From: Calliopum simillimum
Lineage: Eukaryota; Arthropoda; Insecta; Diptera; Lauxaniidae
DNA length: 64,000 nt
Direction: 5' to 3'
Assembly (NCBI GenBank): GCA_951812925.1
Contig: OX638368.1
Span: 2,480,001-2,544,000, forward strand
A program made the position numbers and the translations under genes. The notes beneath the pieces were generated by a model. It did not search any database, had not been told where the DNA came from, and worked only from the letters and a program-made list of their open reading frames with translations. How positions within the stretch are numbered: position 1 is the first letter of the stretch; the number at the start of each line of letters is the position of its first letter. Shown here in pieces: positions 31,130 through 41,217 of this stretch.

Positions 31130-31410
31130 TTAGCTACCAACAATGAAAATACATTGATGGTTGGAGCTTACTGATACACATACGAATGCGCTTGCTACTT
31201 CGTTTTGTCTCGGCAAAAAAACCTTGCAAACGAAGCGCTATGCAAAAATAGTATAATATCGATGACTCACAACGGCAGGGCAATGCATATAAAGGGAAAA
31301 AACAAAGAAATTGGAATTTTTGCATGTGCTGTGTTTTTCTTGTAGCTGTGATTCTCGTTTAATCTATGCTAAAAGTTAAATAAAGTATGCTTGCAGAATT
31401 CTATAAGACG

Positions 31411-31501
31411 TCGGCAAAGCGTCTGATGAGGAATTGACTTATTATAGTCAATTTTGACCTGTGGTGGGTCCCGAAACTAGTAACGCAAACCAGCCTTCCG
31501 A
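31411..31501 (+). ncRNA. Candidate type I hammerhead ribozyme, unit 1
   Basis: Core CTGATGA (31423-31429) and GAAA (31473-31476) are in the right order. Stem I: GCGT (31419-31422) pairs with ACGC (31483-31486); beyond an internal loop TCGG (31411-31414) pairs with CCGA (31498-31501). Stem III is the palindrome ACTAGT (31476-31481), followed by A, giving a GUA cleavage site between 31482 and 31483. Stem II opens with GG and closes with CC and contains two small hairpins (ATTGACT/AGTCAAT and GACC/GGTC), which is longer than usual and the weakest part. The short palindromic stem III suggests activity as a dimer of neighbouring units. Activity is inferred. Confidence 0.55.
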
Positions 31502-31795
31502 TACATTTTTTTGCTTTTTTTATTTATGTGTATTTTTGCCTTGTTTTTTGTGTTTTTATTGTTGTTTTACTCAAAAACACTGAACAGTAAGCTCCAACCA
31601 TCAATGTATTTTCATTGTTGGTAGCTAAGAATGTTAATCATCATCTGTTCCAAAAAACAAAAAATTTGAAAATCTCAGAGAGCCAACTGATACACATACG
31701 AATGCGCTTGCTACTTCGTTTTGTCTCGGCAAAAAACCTTGCAAACGAAGCGCTATGCAAAAATAGTATAATATCGATGACTCACAACGGCAGGG

Positions 31796-31808
31796 CAATG
31801 CATATAAA
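31796..31808 (+). promoter_or_regulatory. TATA-like box in the 515-bp unit
   Basis: GCATATAAAGGG follows a locally GC-rich CAACGGCAGGGCAAT in every unit, about 130 bp before the ribozyme. It could start transcription of the array; this is a sequence resemblance only. Confidence 0.35.
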
Positions 31809-31925
31809 GGGAAAAAACAAAGAAATTGGAATTTTTGCATGTGCTGTGTTTTTCTTGTAGCTGTGATTCTCGTTTAATCTATGCTAAAAGTTAAATAAAG
31901 TATGCTTGCAGAATTCTATAAGACG

Positions 31926-32016
31926 TCGGCAAAGCGTCTGATGAGGAATTGACTTATTATAGTCAATTTTGACCTGTGGTGGGTCCCGAAACTAGTAACG
32001 CAAACCAGCCTTCCGA
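31926..32016 (+). ncRNA. Candidate hammerhead ribozyme, unit 2
   Basis: Same motif as unit 1, shifted by 515 bp; CTGATGA at 31938. Confidence 0.55.
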
Positions 32017-32440
32017 TACATTTTTTTGCTTTTTTTATTTATGTGTATTTTTGCCTTGTTTTTTGTGTTTTTATTGTTGTTTTACTCAAAAACACTGAAC
32101 AGTAAGCTCCAACCATCAATGTATTTTCATTGTTGGTAGCTAAGAATGTTAATCATCATCTGTTCCAAAAAACAAAAAATTAGAAAATCTCAGAGAGCCA
32201 ACTGATACACATACGAATGCGCTTGCTACTTCGTTTTGTCTCGGCAAAAAACCTTGCAAACGAAGCGCTATGCAAAAATAGTATAATATCGATGACTCAC
32301 AACGGCAGGGCAATGCATATAAAGGGAAAAAACAAAGAAATTGGAATTTTTGCATGTGCTGTGTTTTTCTTGTAGCTGTGATTCTCGTTTAATCTATGCT
32401 AAAAGTTAAATAAAGTATGCTTGCAGAATTCTATAAGACG

Positions 32441-32531
32441 TCGGCAAAGCGTCTGATGAGGAATTGACTTATTATAGTCAATTTTGACCTGTGGTGGGTC
32501 CCGAAACTAGTAACGCAAACCAGCCTTCCGA
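32441..32531 (+). ncRNA. Candidate hammerhead ribozyme, unit 3
   Basis: CTGATGA at 32453; core and stems identical to unit 1. Confidence 0.55.
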
Positions 32532-32955
32532 TACATTTTTTTGCTTTTTTTATTTATGTGTATTTTTGCCTTGTTTTTTGTGTTTTTATTGTTGTTTTAC
32601 TCAAAAACACTGAACAGTAAGCTCCAACCATCAATGTATTTTCATTGTTGGTAGCTAAGAATGTTAATCATCATCTGTTCCAAAAAACAAAAAATTAGAA
32701 AATCTCAGAGAGCCAACTGATACACATACGAATGCGCTTGCTACTTCGTTTTGTCTCGGCAAAAAACCTTGCAAACGAAGCGCTATGCAAAAATAGTATA
32801 ATATCGATGACTCACAACGGCAGGGCAATGCATATAAAGGGAAAAAACAAAGAAATTGGAATTTTTGCATGTGCTGTGTTTTTCTTGTAGCTGTGATTCT
32901 CGTTTAATCTATGCTAAAAGTTAAATAAAGTATGTTTGCAGAATTCTATAAGACG

Positions 32956-33046
32956 TCGGCAAAGCGTCTGATGAGGAATTGACTTATTATAGTCAATTTT
33001 GACCTGTGGTGGGTCCCGAAACTAGTAACGCAAACCAGCCTTCCGA
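32956..33046 (+). ncRNA. Candidate hammerhead ribozyme, unit 4
   Basis: CTGATGA at 32968; core and stems identical to unit 1. Confidence 0.55.
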
Positions 33047-33470
33047 TACATTTTTTTGCTTTTTTTATTTATGTGTATTTTTGCCTTGTTTTTTGTGTTT
33101 TTATTGTTGTTTTACTCAAAAACACTGAACAGTAAGCTCCAACCATCAATGTATTTTCATTGTTGGTAGCTAAGAATGTTAATCATCATCTGTTCCAAAA
33201 AACAAAAAATTAGAAAATCTCAGAGAGCTAACTGATACACATACGAATGCGCTTGCTACTTCGTTTTGTCTCGGCAAAAAACCTTGCAAACGAAGCGCTA
33301 TGCAAAAATAGTATAATATCGATGACTCACAACGGCAGGGCAATGCATATAAAGGGAAAAAACAAAGAAATTGGAATTTTTGCATGTGCTGTGTTTTTCT
33401 TGTAGCTGTGATTCTCGTTTAATCTATGCTAAAAGTTAAATAAAGTATGCTTGCAGAATTCTATAAGACG

Positions 33471-33561
33471 TCGGCAAAGCGTCTGATGAGGAATTGACTT
33501 ATTATAGTCAATTTTGACCTGTGGTGGGTCCCGAAACTAGTAACGCAAACCAGCCTTCCGA
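33471..33561 (+). ncRNA. Candidate hammerhead ribozyme, unit 5
   Basis: CTGATGA at 33483. CCGATAAATT replaces CCGATACATT just outside stem I, so the predicted fold is unchanged. Confidence 0.55.
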
Positions 33562-33720
33562 TAAATTTTTTTGCTTTTTTTATTTATGTGTATTTTTGCC
33601 TTGTTTTTTGTGTTTTTATTGTTGTTTTACTCAAAAACACTGAACAGTAAGCTCCAACCATCAATGTATTTTCATTGTTGGTAGCTAAGAATGTTAATCA
33701 TCATCTGTTCCAAAAAACAA

Positions 33721-33733
33721 CAAATTCGAATTC
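33721..33733. repeat. Right 13-bp target duplication of the ribozyme array
   Basis: Exact copy of 31117-31129; after it the interrupted repeat continues ATCAAATTAAAATCGAC. Confidence 0.75.
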
Positions 33734-33764
33734 ATCAAATTAAAATCGACAAAATTGTGCTAAT

Positions 33765-34564
33765 AGGCCTTTTTACATTAACAATCTAGCTATCAATATG
33801 CCAATGATGCCAAGTTCACTTTTTTTCATCAATCTGAGAATGTATGCAGATTGATGAGAAACTGTTAATGTAAACACTCATCAATCTGTATTGACAATCT
33901 GATTGCCGAAAAACAAAATTTTTTGACTTTCTGCTGTATTGATGACTTTATTGATGGGTAGGTTGACTGTGTAAACGCAATGAAAATTTTTCAGTACACT
34001 TTTAGTCAGTTAAGAAAAGATTTCAACAGGTACATATCGTGCGGAAATGAAAATGGCTTGCATATATGATTTGTTTTTAATCAAAAACGGATAGTTCAGT
34101 GATTTTGGTTTTCGCTGAAGCTTAATGAGATTTTTAAGAGAACATTTTAATTTTTTGACTGGGACAAAATCAATTTACTGAAACCTGATTGTTATTATTT
34201 TTATTAAAGACTCTTATTTTTAATTTAAAAAAAAGATTTCAATAAAAAAATTTTAATAAATGGCCAAAGCCCATTTTTTTGGTGATAAAGTGGGTTTGGA
34301 AATGACAAATTGTTGCTGTGGACCCATTTCAATAAATTTATGATGTATATTTTTATGTTTCCACTATTTTTTATTAATTTATTTCTGTTATTTCCATCAG
34401 CATATCAATTTCTATCATTAAAATTTTATCCGCTGTTGCTTTGTTCCCTCTTTGGCGTACAAAGCAACACTAAATATTGACAGTTTATTGAACATGTAAA
34501 CACAAACTCGATATGACATATTGATGGCCAGTTTGATGGCTACACTGATAATGTAAAAGGGGCT
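33765..34564. mobile_element. 800-bp MITE AGGCCTTTTTACATTA, copy 2
   Basis: Same termini as copy 1 at 18613 and flanked by AAT (33762-33764 and 34565-34567). The two copies agree almost base for base over most of their length, with small indels near 34150-34340. Non-coding. Confidence 0.85.
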
Positions 34565-35779
34565 AATTGTATCATGGTTTGAACGTGCAAAAAATATGAA
34601 ATTAAGCATCTCTGGTTTTTAGGTGAATGTCACAATTCAATGCAGCCAACATATAGCAAGAAAAAAATATAAGAAATCCGAAGATGTTAAAAATGGTTCG
34701 CCGTGAAAATTGTTAAAATTATTAGTCGAAAAATCAATATTTTGTTTATGAATTCTACAATAAAATTAAGGCAACGCGGCTCAATCGAATAAAATTCCAG
34801 AATAGAAAAAAAGGCTGTGGCAACGAGCTAAGGAAAAAATTTTCTTTGAATGGGAAAATTAGCAAAATCTATAAAGTGTGCAAAGTGTTAAATGAACAAC
34901 TAGAAAAATTGCACACAATTGTAAAAATAATGTTAAATATTTTAAAGATTTTACTTTTTATAAGGAAAATATCTTTAAAAAAGTAAAAACGTCAAAAACA
35001 AAGGAAAAAATCGATTAGTTAAAGCTAGCGGATCAGTGGAATAGTGTGACAGGAGAAGTGACGAAAAAGAGAAATCTTTGAAGACGTCAGCGCCCCAAAT
35101 GCACTTTCAACAAAATTATGTGAGTTTTGGTTTTTACTTGATTCTAAAAAAGGAGAGTGAAAAATAAATTTACAGTTCGGTTTTCTCTATCAATAAATTT
35201 TTACTTGGGGTTTTTTTCTTATCCACCACTCAGATTCCATTACTTACCTAACGTAACGGTTTTGTGACATGTGACCTTCATTTGAGTAACAAAATCAATA
35301 AGAGCTTTGTTGAAATTATAGTTGTTTTTGTAGTATTTTCTCATCGTACTTTTTTTATTTCCTCTTCCGTTCCGGCTAAATGGATTGCGTTGCGACCATT
35401 GGCATGTTTTCTAAATTTAGTAACCTGCATCAAACATGGTTAAAATTTTAATATTTCGCTGCTATTTTGATTAAAAGTTAGCGATCAAGTTTACTTGATG
35501 GACATGTAAAGTTTGTTTAAACCTAGTTTTATAAGGCAAACTCTGCACCTCGTATACGATAAAACGATTGTTTTTTTTTTTTTTGTTTTTTTCACGGACA
35601 AACACAATCGAACCAAAAAACATTTTATGCTGGAATAAATCACTTGCTCTTGCCTTAGCCTTAGGATTTTAGTTCTGAGGAAAAGTATGTCATCAAAAAG
35701 TCCCTCTTTGATCATGTTTCGGAACAGCTGCAGCAAAACCAACACAATATGCCTGATGTTGGCGTCAGCCACCGAGAGA
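34565..35779. other. No gene recognised
   Basis: AT-rich sequence with long A and T runs (for example 35567-35590). Open frames on the minus strand (34418-34609, 35491-35793) lack recognisable motifs. CACGGACAAACACAATCG and CCACCGAGAGATTCC near the right edge probably belong to the LINE relic that follows. Confidence 0.4.
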
Positions 35780-36005
35780 TTCCTAGCAGCCAATATCCAC
35801 GGCAGACGTGCTTTTGAGGAATTCAGGAATGCTTAATCGAAATACCGAAAGCTGAAATTGCGTGTGCAGCAAGGAGCCGTGCTTTCCCCCCTGCTGTGCA
35901 ACTTCTATCTCTCTTGCATACCAACTCCTCACCTGACATCGCCTGATGACTATACCATTGTTGCCTCAACCCAAACAATAATGGAAGTTGAGCAGAAATA
36001 TTAAT
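35780..36005 (+). pseudogene. Reverse transcriptase relic (R1/Jockey-like)
   Basis: The plus strand reads RKLKLRVQQGAVLSPLLCNF and YLSCIPTP, the GxPQGxxLSPLLFNLYLS motif of LINE polymerases, then DDYTIVAST after a frameshift, corresponding to the YADD box with its first two residues lost. Only about 70 codons survive, with a stop near 35837. Confidence 0.7.
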
Positions 36006-36300
36006 GCTCAATATTTTCAGATAGCCGAAAGTTTCAACTTGACGTCCACATTGATAATGACCAAAACCCCACTATTGAATACCCCAAAATCTTCTGAGAT
36101 CAAAAATTTTTCTTGCTGAATGGAACACGAAAACAGCATGTTTTTTGTTTTTGCTGGTGCGGATGACGGGTACAAATATTTTGACATTTGTAGCAACAAA
36201 CAAGAAGAAAAAACATTTTTCCAAACTTTAATAGCAATGGAGTTCTAGCAGTATTTTAGCTCTTCCAAAAATTACATAAAATAGATTGGAATGTATTGTA

Positions 36301-37297
36301 GCCCAGGAAAATAAGACGAAAAATAGAGATGCTGTGCGAAATAATTCCAAGTGTTTTTTTTCACCGGAATTATATTTATTTATGCATGGTTAATAGTGTG
36401 TTAAAAGTCCATTGAAGTTTATTGTGCGCATAAAAAGTTATTCAGGCTCAAAGGTCGCTAAGATCAGTTTTTTGCAAATATCTCGCTAACGCAAACTTTT
36501 TACAGAAAAATTTTTCTTCACAATTTTGTAACACAGGAAATTTCTTATGTAAAGATGTAAAAAATGTTTTCGGGTAGCTTATAGTTTAGGAGAAAACTCA
36601 ATTTAAAAACTATTAAACTATTTTACTTTTAAAATTGCGAATTAAAAGAAATAAAAACCGGTTTTTTGCCATTTAGGGGTTTTTTTTTTAATATCTTATA
36701 AACGGTTACTTCAATGTGTACACATATGGCTTATTTTATGTAGATCTTGTGATTCTCTACAAAATCGATGCTATTGCTTTTTATCGTATGACTTACCGTT
36801 TCAGAGATATCCTTCAAAAACCAGTATTTTCGAGACCTTAACGGTTTTTGAAGAAAATCTTTTAGACCATGAGTGGCTCCAAAAAAAATTTAATACGGTG
36901 CTTACAAATTCCAATTATCTTTTGAACGGTTTTTTTAATTTTTTTGTACGACTCCTCGTTAAAGAGTATTCGCAATTTTAAAAGTAAAATATTTAAATAT
37001 AAATTTATACGTAGCATTTACATATAAAAACTGTGAACAACTTTTTAAATTGAGTTATCTCTTAAACTATAAGTTTTTACATTTTTTTCATAGGAAATTT
37101 CCTGTGGAGAAAAATTTTTCTGCAAATTTTGGCGTTAGCGAGATATTTGCAAAAAACTGATTTTAGCGACCTTTGAGCCTGAATAACTTTTTATGCGCAC
37201 AATGGACTTTTTACATGCTTAATAAATAATAAAAACAATTCCGGTGAAAAAAATTCGCTTGGAATTTTTTCGCAGCAATATTCTTATTTTCCTGGGC
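36301..37297. mobile_element. Palindromic TA element GCCCAGGAAAATAAGA, copy 1
   Basis: The ends GCCCAGGAAAATAAGA and TCTTATTTTCCTGGGC are perfect complements flanked by TA (36299-36300 and 37298-37299). The two halves are imperfect mirror images throughout: ATATCTCGCTAACG near 36478 and CGTTAGCGAGATAT near 37133, CTCAAAGGTCGCTAA and its complement. Non-coding; it can fold into one long hairpin. Confidence 0.8.
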
Positions 37298-37719
37298 TAT
37301 TGTTGTAACTGGAAATAAAAATATTTGAAGAAATTGATTTTCTGATTTGGGTTCGAACTTTTAACCAAGATGTGCCAACTGTTCCTATTGCAGAACAGCA
37401 TTTTGAAAAGAAGGTCATAGCTAAATCGAATAAGGAGGTGATGCTGGAATATATATACTTTTCTATACCTGCCACACCTCTTTCATTGCGTTACAAGCGC
37501 TTATACAAGTGAATATACCCTGGGTGTAGGGTATAACAAAAGATACGCTGACAATTGATTTGTTATTTTAAACTACGCGATTTCACTAACTTTTATCAAT
37601 TCTATAAATGGGGAAACACTTTCATGACTAACACCATCAGATAATATTGGCGCTGATAGGCTTAAAGAACCAACTGTGTTAAAACATGAAGATGTGCGGT
37701 ATAAGGTTAAAAAAATCAC
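37298..37719. other. No gene recognised
   Basis: Contains ACACCTCTTTCATTGCGT and TATACCCTGGGTGTAGGGTA, likely repeat fragments. There is no coding pattern. Confidence 0.35.
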
Positions 37720-37870
37720 CATGTGCCAACTCACACGAAGGGCACGGGCATGTAGGGCACGTCAAATTTCTAGGCAAGCGGAGGGAAGTGGTGTTTTCAT
37801 TTCCCTCCGTTTGCCTACAAATTTGACGTGCCCTAAGTGCCCGTGCCCTTCGTGTGAGTTTGGCCCATGT
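37720..37870. repeat. 150-bp near-perfect hairpin
   Basis: CATGTGCCAACTCACACGAA (from 37720) and TTCGTGTGAGTTTGGCCCAT (to about 37869) are the ends of arms of about 70 bp that also share GGGCACGTCAAATTT and GGAGGGAA, with an 8-12 bp loop near 37795. It is GC-richer than its surroundings. It could be a MITE or a hairpin RNA source. Confidence 0.75.
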
Positions 37871-40068
37871 AAGATAAAAAGCACTAGCAATATGTAAATT
37901 GGTGGGAGAAAATCCTGTCGTGTTATAACATACATGAAGAACAATAATTTAATTATTTTAACCGATATTGCGACTTTTTTTAAAAGCCATCATCCAAAAA
38001 TGTTAATTGTAATGATTTTACGGTTCGTATACAAAAAATATATAAGAATACAGTACCTGGAGACCGATCCCTGTTCGGTATACAATTCTAATCTTTTCGA
38101 ATAGAGGTTTTTACTAACAGCTTTTTTATGTGGTGCAATTCGTGTCCAAAAATTTTCAATCGCAAAAATTATTGAAAAAAGTTTAAAAGTTACCAATGTA
38201 TTAATTATTTTTCAAATTGTTAATTCCTTTAACAAAACAAATCAAATGACACACAAATTTGTCAAAATAGGTACAGTAGTCTAGAACTCAAATTTCTCAG
38301 TTGTTAAAAAGTGAGCGTGGTATTACTTAAATATCGCCAACTTTTTGTGCGATGATCTAAACTCTTTTACCAAACTTTATTATAATATCTTATACAGTTT
38401 AGAGATGTTATGTTAAACGTTTTACAGCTTCATCATCCCTTATGGCGAGTTAGTTTTCTTTCAATAGCGTATAAAAGTTTTGTGGGCAGTGCCACGCGGT
38501 TTAAAAAGTTCTCCCAATACCAAAATATACCATACATTAATCATCGTTATTAGTGGAAATACGTCCTAAGTTTTCATCAAAATCGTTGTAGCCGTTTTTG
38601 AGTAACATAGAATAGAAATTTTTCATTGCTAAAGAGTAGGCATGGCACTTTTTAGATCCTGCCTTGTTTTTACTTATTATGTACAAGGTACTGATGGTCG
38701 AGGGTCGACATTTTTTAAGGATTGCGAGATACACCATTTAACGTGTTTTACTTGTAAGAGAGGTGCCACGTTCACTAGCGATATTTTGCCCACTTTTAGT
38801 TCAGAGGTGCCTAATAGCGTCAAGTAGCAAGAAGACTCCCCACAGTTAATTTTAGAAGGATTGCTTTATAAATTTTCTTTTTATAGCATATTATATTTTT
38901 GTGGACAGTACCACGCTCAACTACGAATTTTCCAGTACAACGGCATATTACATATTAATCCCTGTCTTCAGGAGTAACATCTCTTCAATTTTCATCAAAA
39001 TTGTTGAAATCGTTTTCGAGTTATTTTAAGATTAAAATCGCTTTAGTTAAATATTCTTTATATTATAAAAGGCTAAAAAGGCTCAATGGCGTTTCGATGC
39101 CACCCAGTTTTCGTTTATTTAAAAGGCATTGGTAAGCTATACCTGCCTACCAAATTTTATCAAAATAAATTGTACATACCTTTAAGGTTAAGGTTAAAAA
39201 GTGGGCGTAGCATTTCTTCGATGCCGCACACTTTTCTGTTATTACAAGGCACTATCCGCCTACCAAATTTCATCAAAATACCTTGTATGGCTTGCGAGAT
39301 ATGACCAGATCAAATTTAAAATTTAGGGCGGTACCACGCCTCCTCATGAGTATCTACAAAGTCCAAGCCTAGCTAATTCTTCATTCCATACTTATATCAA
39401 ACATTATCTGTAGTTTCATTAAAATCGCCAAGTACATACAATTTTAGCTCGTATAAGAAGAAAAGACACCGGGTTTTTCAAGAGTCGCGGAAAGGTAAAA
39501 TATTTTGAAAGCCTCACGTTGAATCAAATAACAAAAGAGCAAGTGTCCAACACTTTTGAGAAAGCTATTCAACTATACTAATCTTTAACCTCCCCGTCAC
39601 CTCCCGCGCTATTCTGGAAAAATTTCGACAACATTTAATTATTCCATAAACTTTTTAATCCACTGCAATGTATGTGCTATATTAAATATGAAAATTAAAA
39701 ACAAAGTTCAAATTGATAGATTTTTTCACCCATCGCATGAATTTCCTTTATCATACTGAACTTATTTGTTGTTTTATGAAAACTTGATTGAATAATAATT
39801 GAATGGTTCACATTCACAATTACATATCTTATTTTTGCACATACTAATCTGAGATAACAAGCTCACAGGTTTTTGTCAAATGTTACTATTTAATCAGAAG
39901 CGGCGTCATTAAATGTGCTACCTTTATGGATTTGATCGCATGATATACGTACGATATACATATATACATATATGGTTACGTATATGTATAAATATAATAG
40001 CCTTAAATTTTTATTTTTTATTTTATATTTGTTACATAATGTATGATTGGTTTGGTTTTTCTTTTCAG
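37871..40068. repeat. Degenerate non-coding repeat field
   Basis: Between 38280 and 39470 units of roughly 300-350 bp recur with loosely conserved phrases: GTGGGCAGTGCCACGC, ATACATTAATC, TTTTCATCAAAATCGTTG and GAGTTATTTTAAG or variants. Such GGGCGTGGC-type repeats are common in fly introns and intergenic DNA. From 39480 to 40068 I see only AT-rich sequence with ATACATATATACATATATGG-like runs. There is no gene. Confidence 0.45.
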
Positions 40069-40556
40069 GTTTCCAAAAAATGCAAAATTATGATCTGGGA
40101 TCAGTGATTGAGGAGGAAAGCCTTCCAGATTTAATCGAAATTCCAAAAGCTAAATTAATTGCAGAAGTTGATTACAACAAAAGTATAGTTTCAAGAGTAA
40201 AACTCTGTTCACTAATATCAGAAGAAAAAAACCGAACAACATTTGAAAACATAACAAATGTACTAAACAAAGCACCAAACATCAAAATAAAACCACAAAC
40301 TGATCCACTACAACTAAGTCAAGAGAAAAACAATAACAATATAATAAAGAGCTTTGATACTATTCCATTCAAAACTGAGGTTATAGTTAATCAGGACTTC
40401 TCGTTAGACATAAATAACAAAAACGCGTCAGTGGAACTTGAAAATAAAACGGAAATTAAGAAATTTTGTGATACAACAAAAGCTTTGAAAGAAAATCAAC
40501 TGTTGGCAGTGAAAACTAAAGCTGGTACTAAATTACTATTAAAACTTACAATTTAA
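40069..40556 (+). CDS. Unidentified terminal exon upstream of USP1
   Basis: TTTTTCTTTTCAG at 40056-40068 is a good splice acceptor, followed by an open frame starting FQKMQNYDLGSVIEEESLPD and ending AGTKLLLKLTI at TAA 40554-40556. AATAAA lies at 40589-40594, so it looks like a last exon of about 160 codons. The protein is acidic then Lys/Asn-rich, with no domain I recognise. The acceptor phase (two bases before the first whole codon) equals that of the USP1 exon at 41218, so this could be an alternative last exon of the USP1 locus. It could equally be the end of a separate upstream gene. Confidence 0.5.
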
Positions 40557-40609
40557 AAACTTCATACATTTACATTTCAATTTTCCAAAATAAATTAAAA
40601 ATTAAATAT

Positions 40610-41217
40610 ATATACTAGTGTGTTGCTCCACCTTGTCTTGTATGGGAGGCTAGGCATCACCAATTTTCTTAAAATAATCCCTATGTATTTTATATGTGTA
40701 CCAAACCTCATATATGTTCTGTTAAATAGTTTCAGAGATATGACATTTTTTTAAGGGCGCGGCACCTCCCATTTTTCCAGTGGACACTATTTTTGCCGAT
40801 ACTCTTTATACATATACCAAATCTTATTCATATCCGTTAGATATTTTCAGAGATATGATGAATTAATTTTTTTGGGGCGTGGTGCAGCTCTTTTTTTCTC
40901 TGAAAATAATTTGCCCCAATGTAGTTTATACTCAAACTAAATTTCACCCCCACTTTTTTAGCCTATGACCTAGCTTTTTTTCAATACTAAGACACCATTA
41001 AAATTTCATTCAAGTCGGTCAGTTAGTTTCCGAGTCTATAAGTAACAAACATACAAACAAACAAAATCTAATTTTTATATATTAGTAGATTTAATTAATT
41101 AATAGTGGAGTGAATAAAGCCATAAAACAGGCAAAATGAGGAAGTCATCAAGAACAACTCCGATTTTTATACAGTTATAGTTATAGTTATTAAAGTCTTT
41201 TTACTCTTCTATTTTAG
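40610..41217. repeat. Degenerate GGGCGTGGTGC-type repeats
   Basis: Phrases AGGGCGCGGCACCTCCCATT (40754) and GGGGCGTGGTGCAGCTC (40873), each preceded by TTTCAGAGATATGA, are spaced about 120 bp. The block ends with ACAAACATACAAACAAACAA and ATATTAGTAGATTT. It is a non-coding repeat of the kind seen at 38280-39470, followed by the intron end before USP1. Confidence 0.5.

Larger units (their letters stand above)
31130..33720 (+). mobile_element. Inserted tandem array of 515-bp ribozyme-bearing units
   Basis: About five direct units with period exactly 515 bp occupy 31170-33720. For example CTGATACACAT is at 31171, 31686, 32201, 32716 and 33231. The array starts with an inverted 41-bp piece (31130-31170) that is the complement of part of the unit (about 33652-33692). 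CAAATTCGAATTC lies immediately outside on both sides (31117-31129 and 33721-33733), a 13-bp target duplication, so the whole array went in as one event. Units differ by only a handful of bases. Each has a TATAAAGGG box and a candidate hammerhead ribozyme. A short inverted start, tandem units, ribozymes and variable-length duplications are features of Penelope-like elements and retrozymes. No protein is encoded on the + strand. Confidence 0.75.

Noticed and set aside
31401..31430. Type III hammerhead reading using AGACG/CGTCT as stem I
   Set aside because: That pairing consumes the C and U of the CTGATGA core, and no complementary stem III is found upstream; the type I arrangement with ACGC after GTA fits better.
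31634..33385. A 68-codon minus-strand open frame (start MQKFQFLCFFPLYALPC) repeated in every 515-bp unit
   Set aside because: It is identical only because the units are identical, has low-information composition, shows no domain, and lies opposite to the TATA box and ribozyme. There is no sign of coding constraint.
39960..40010. ATATACATATATACATATATGG run as a regulatory site
   Set aside because: It is a simple microsatellite-like AT repeat, common in fly intergenic DNA.
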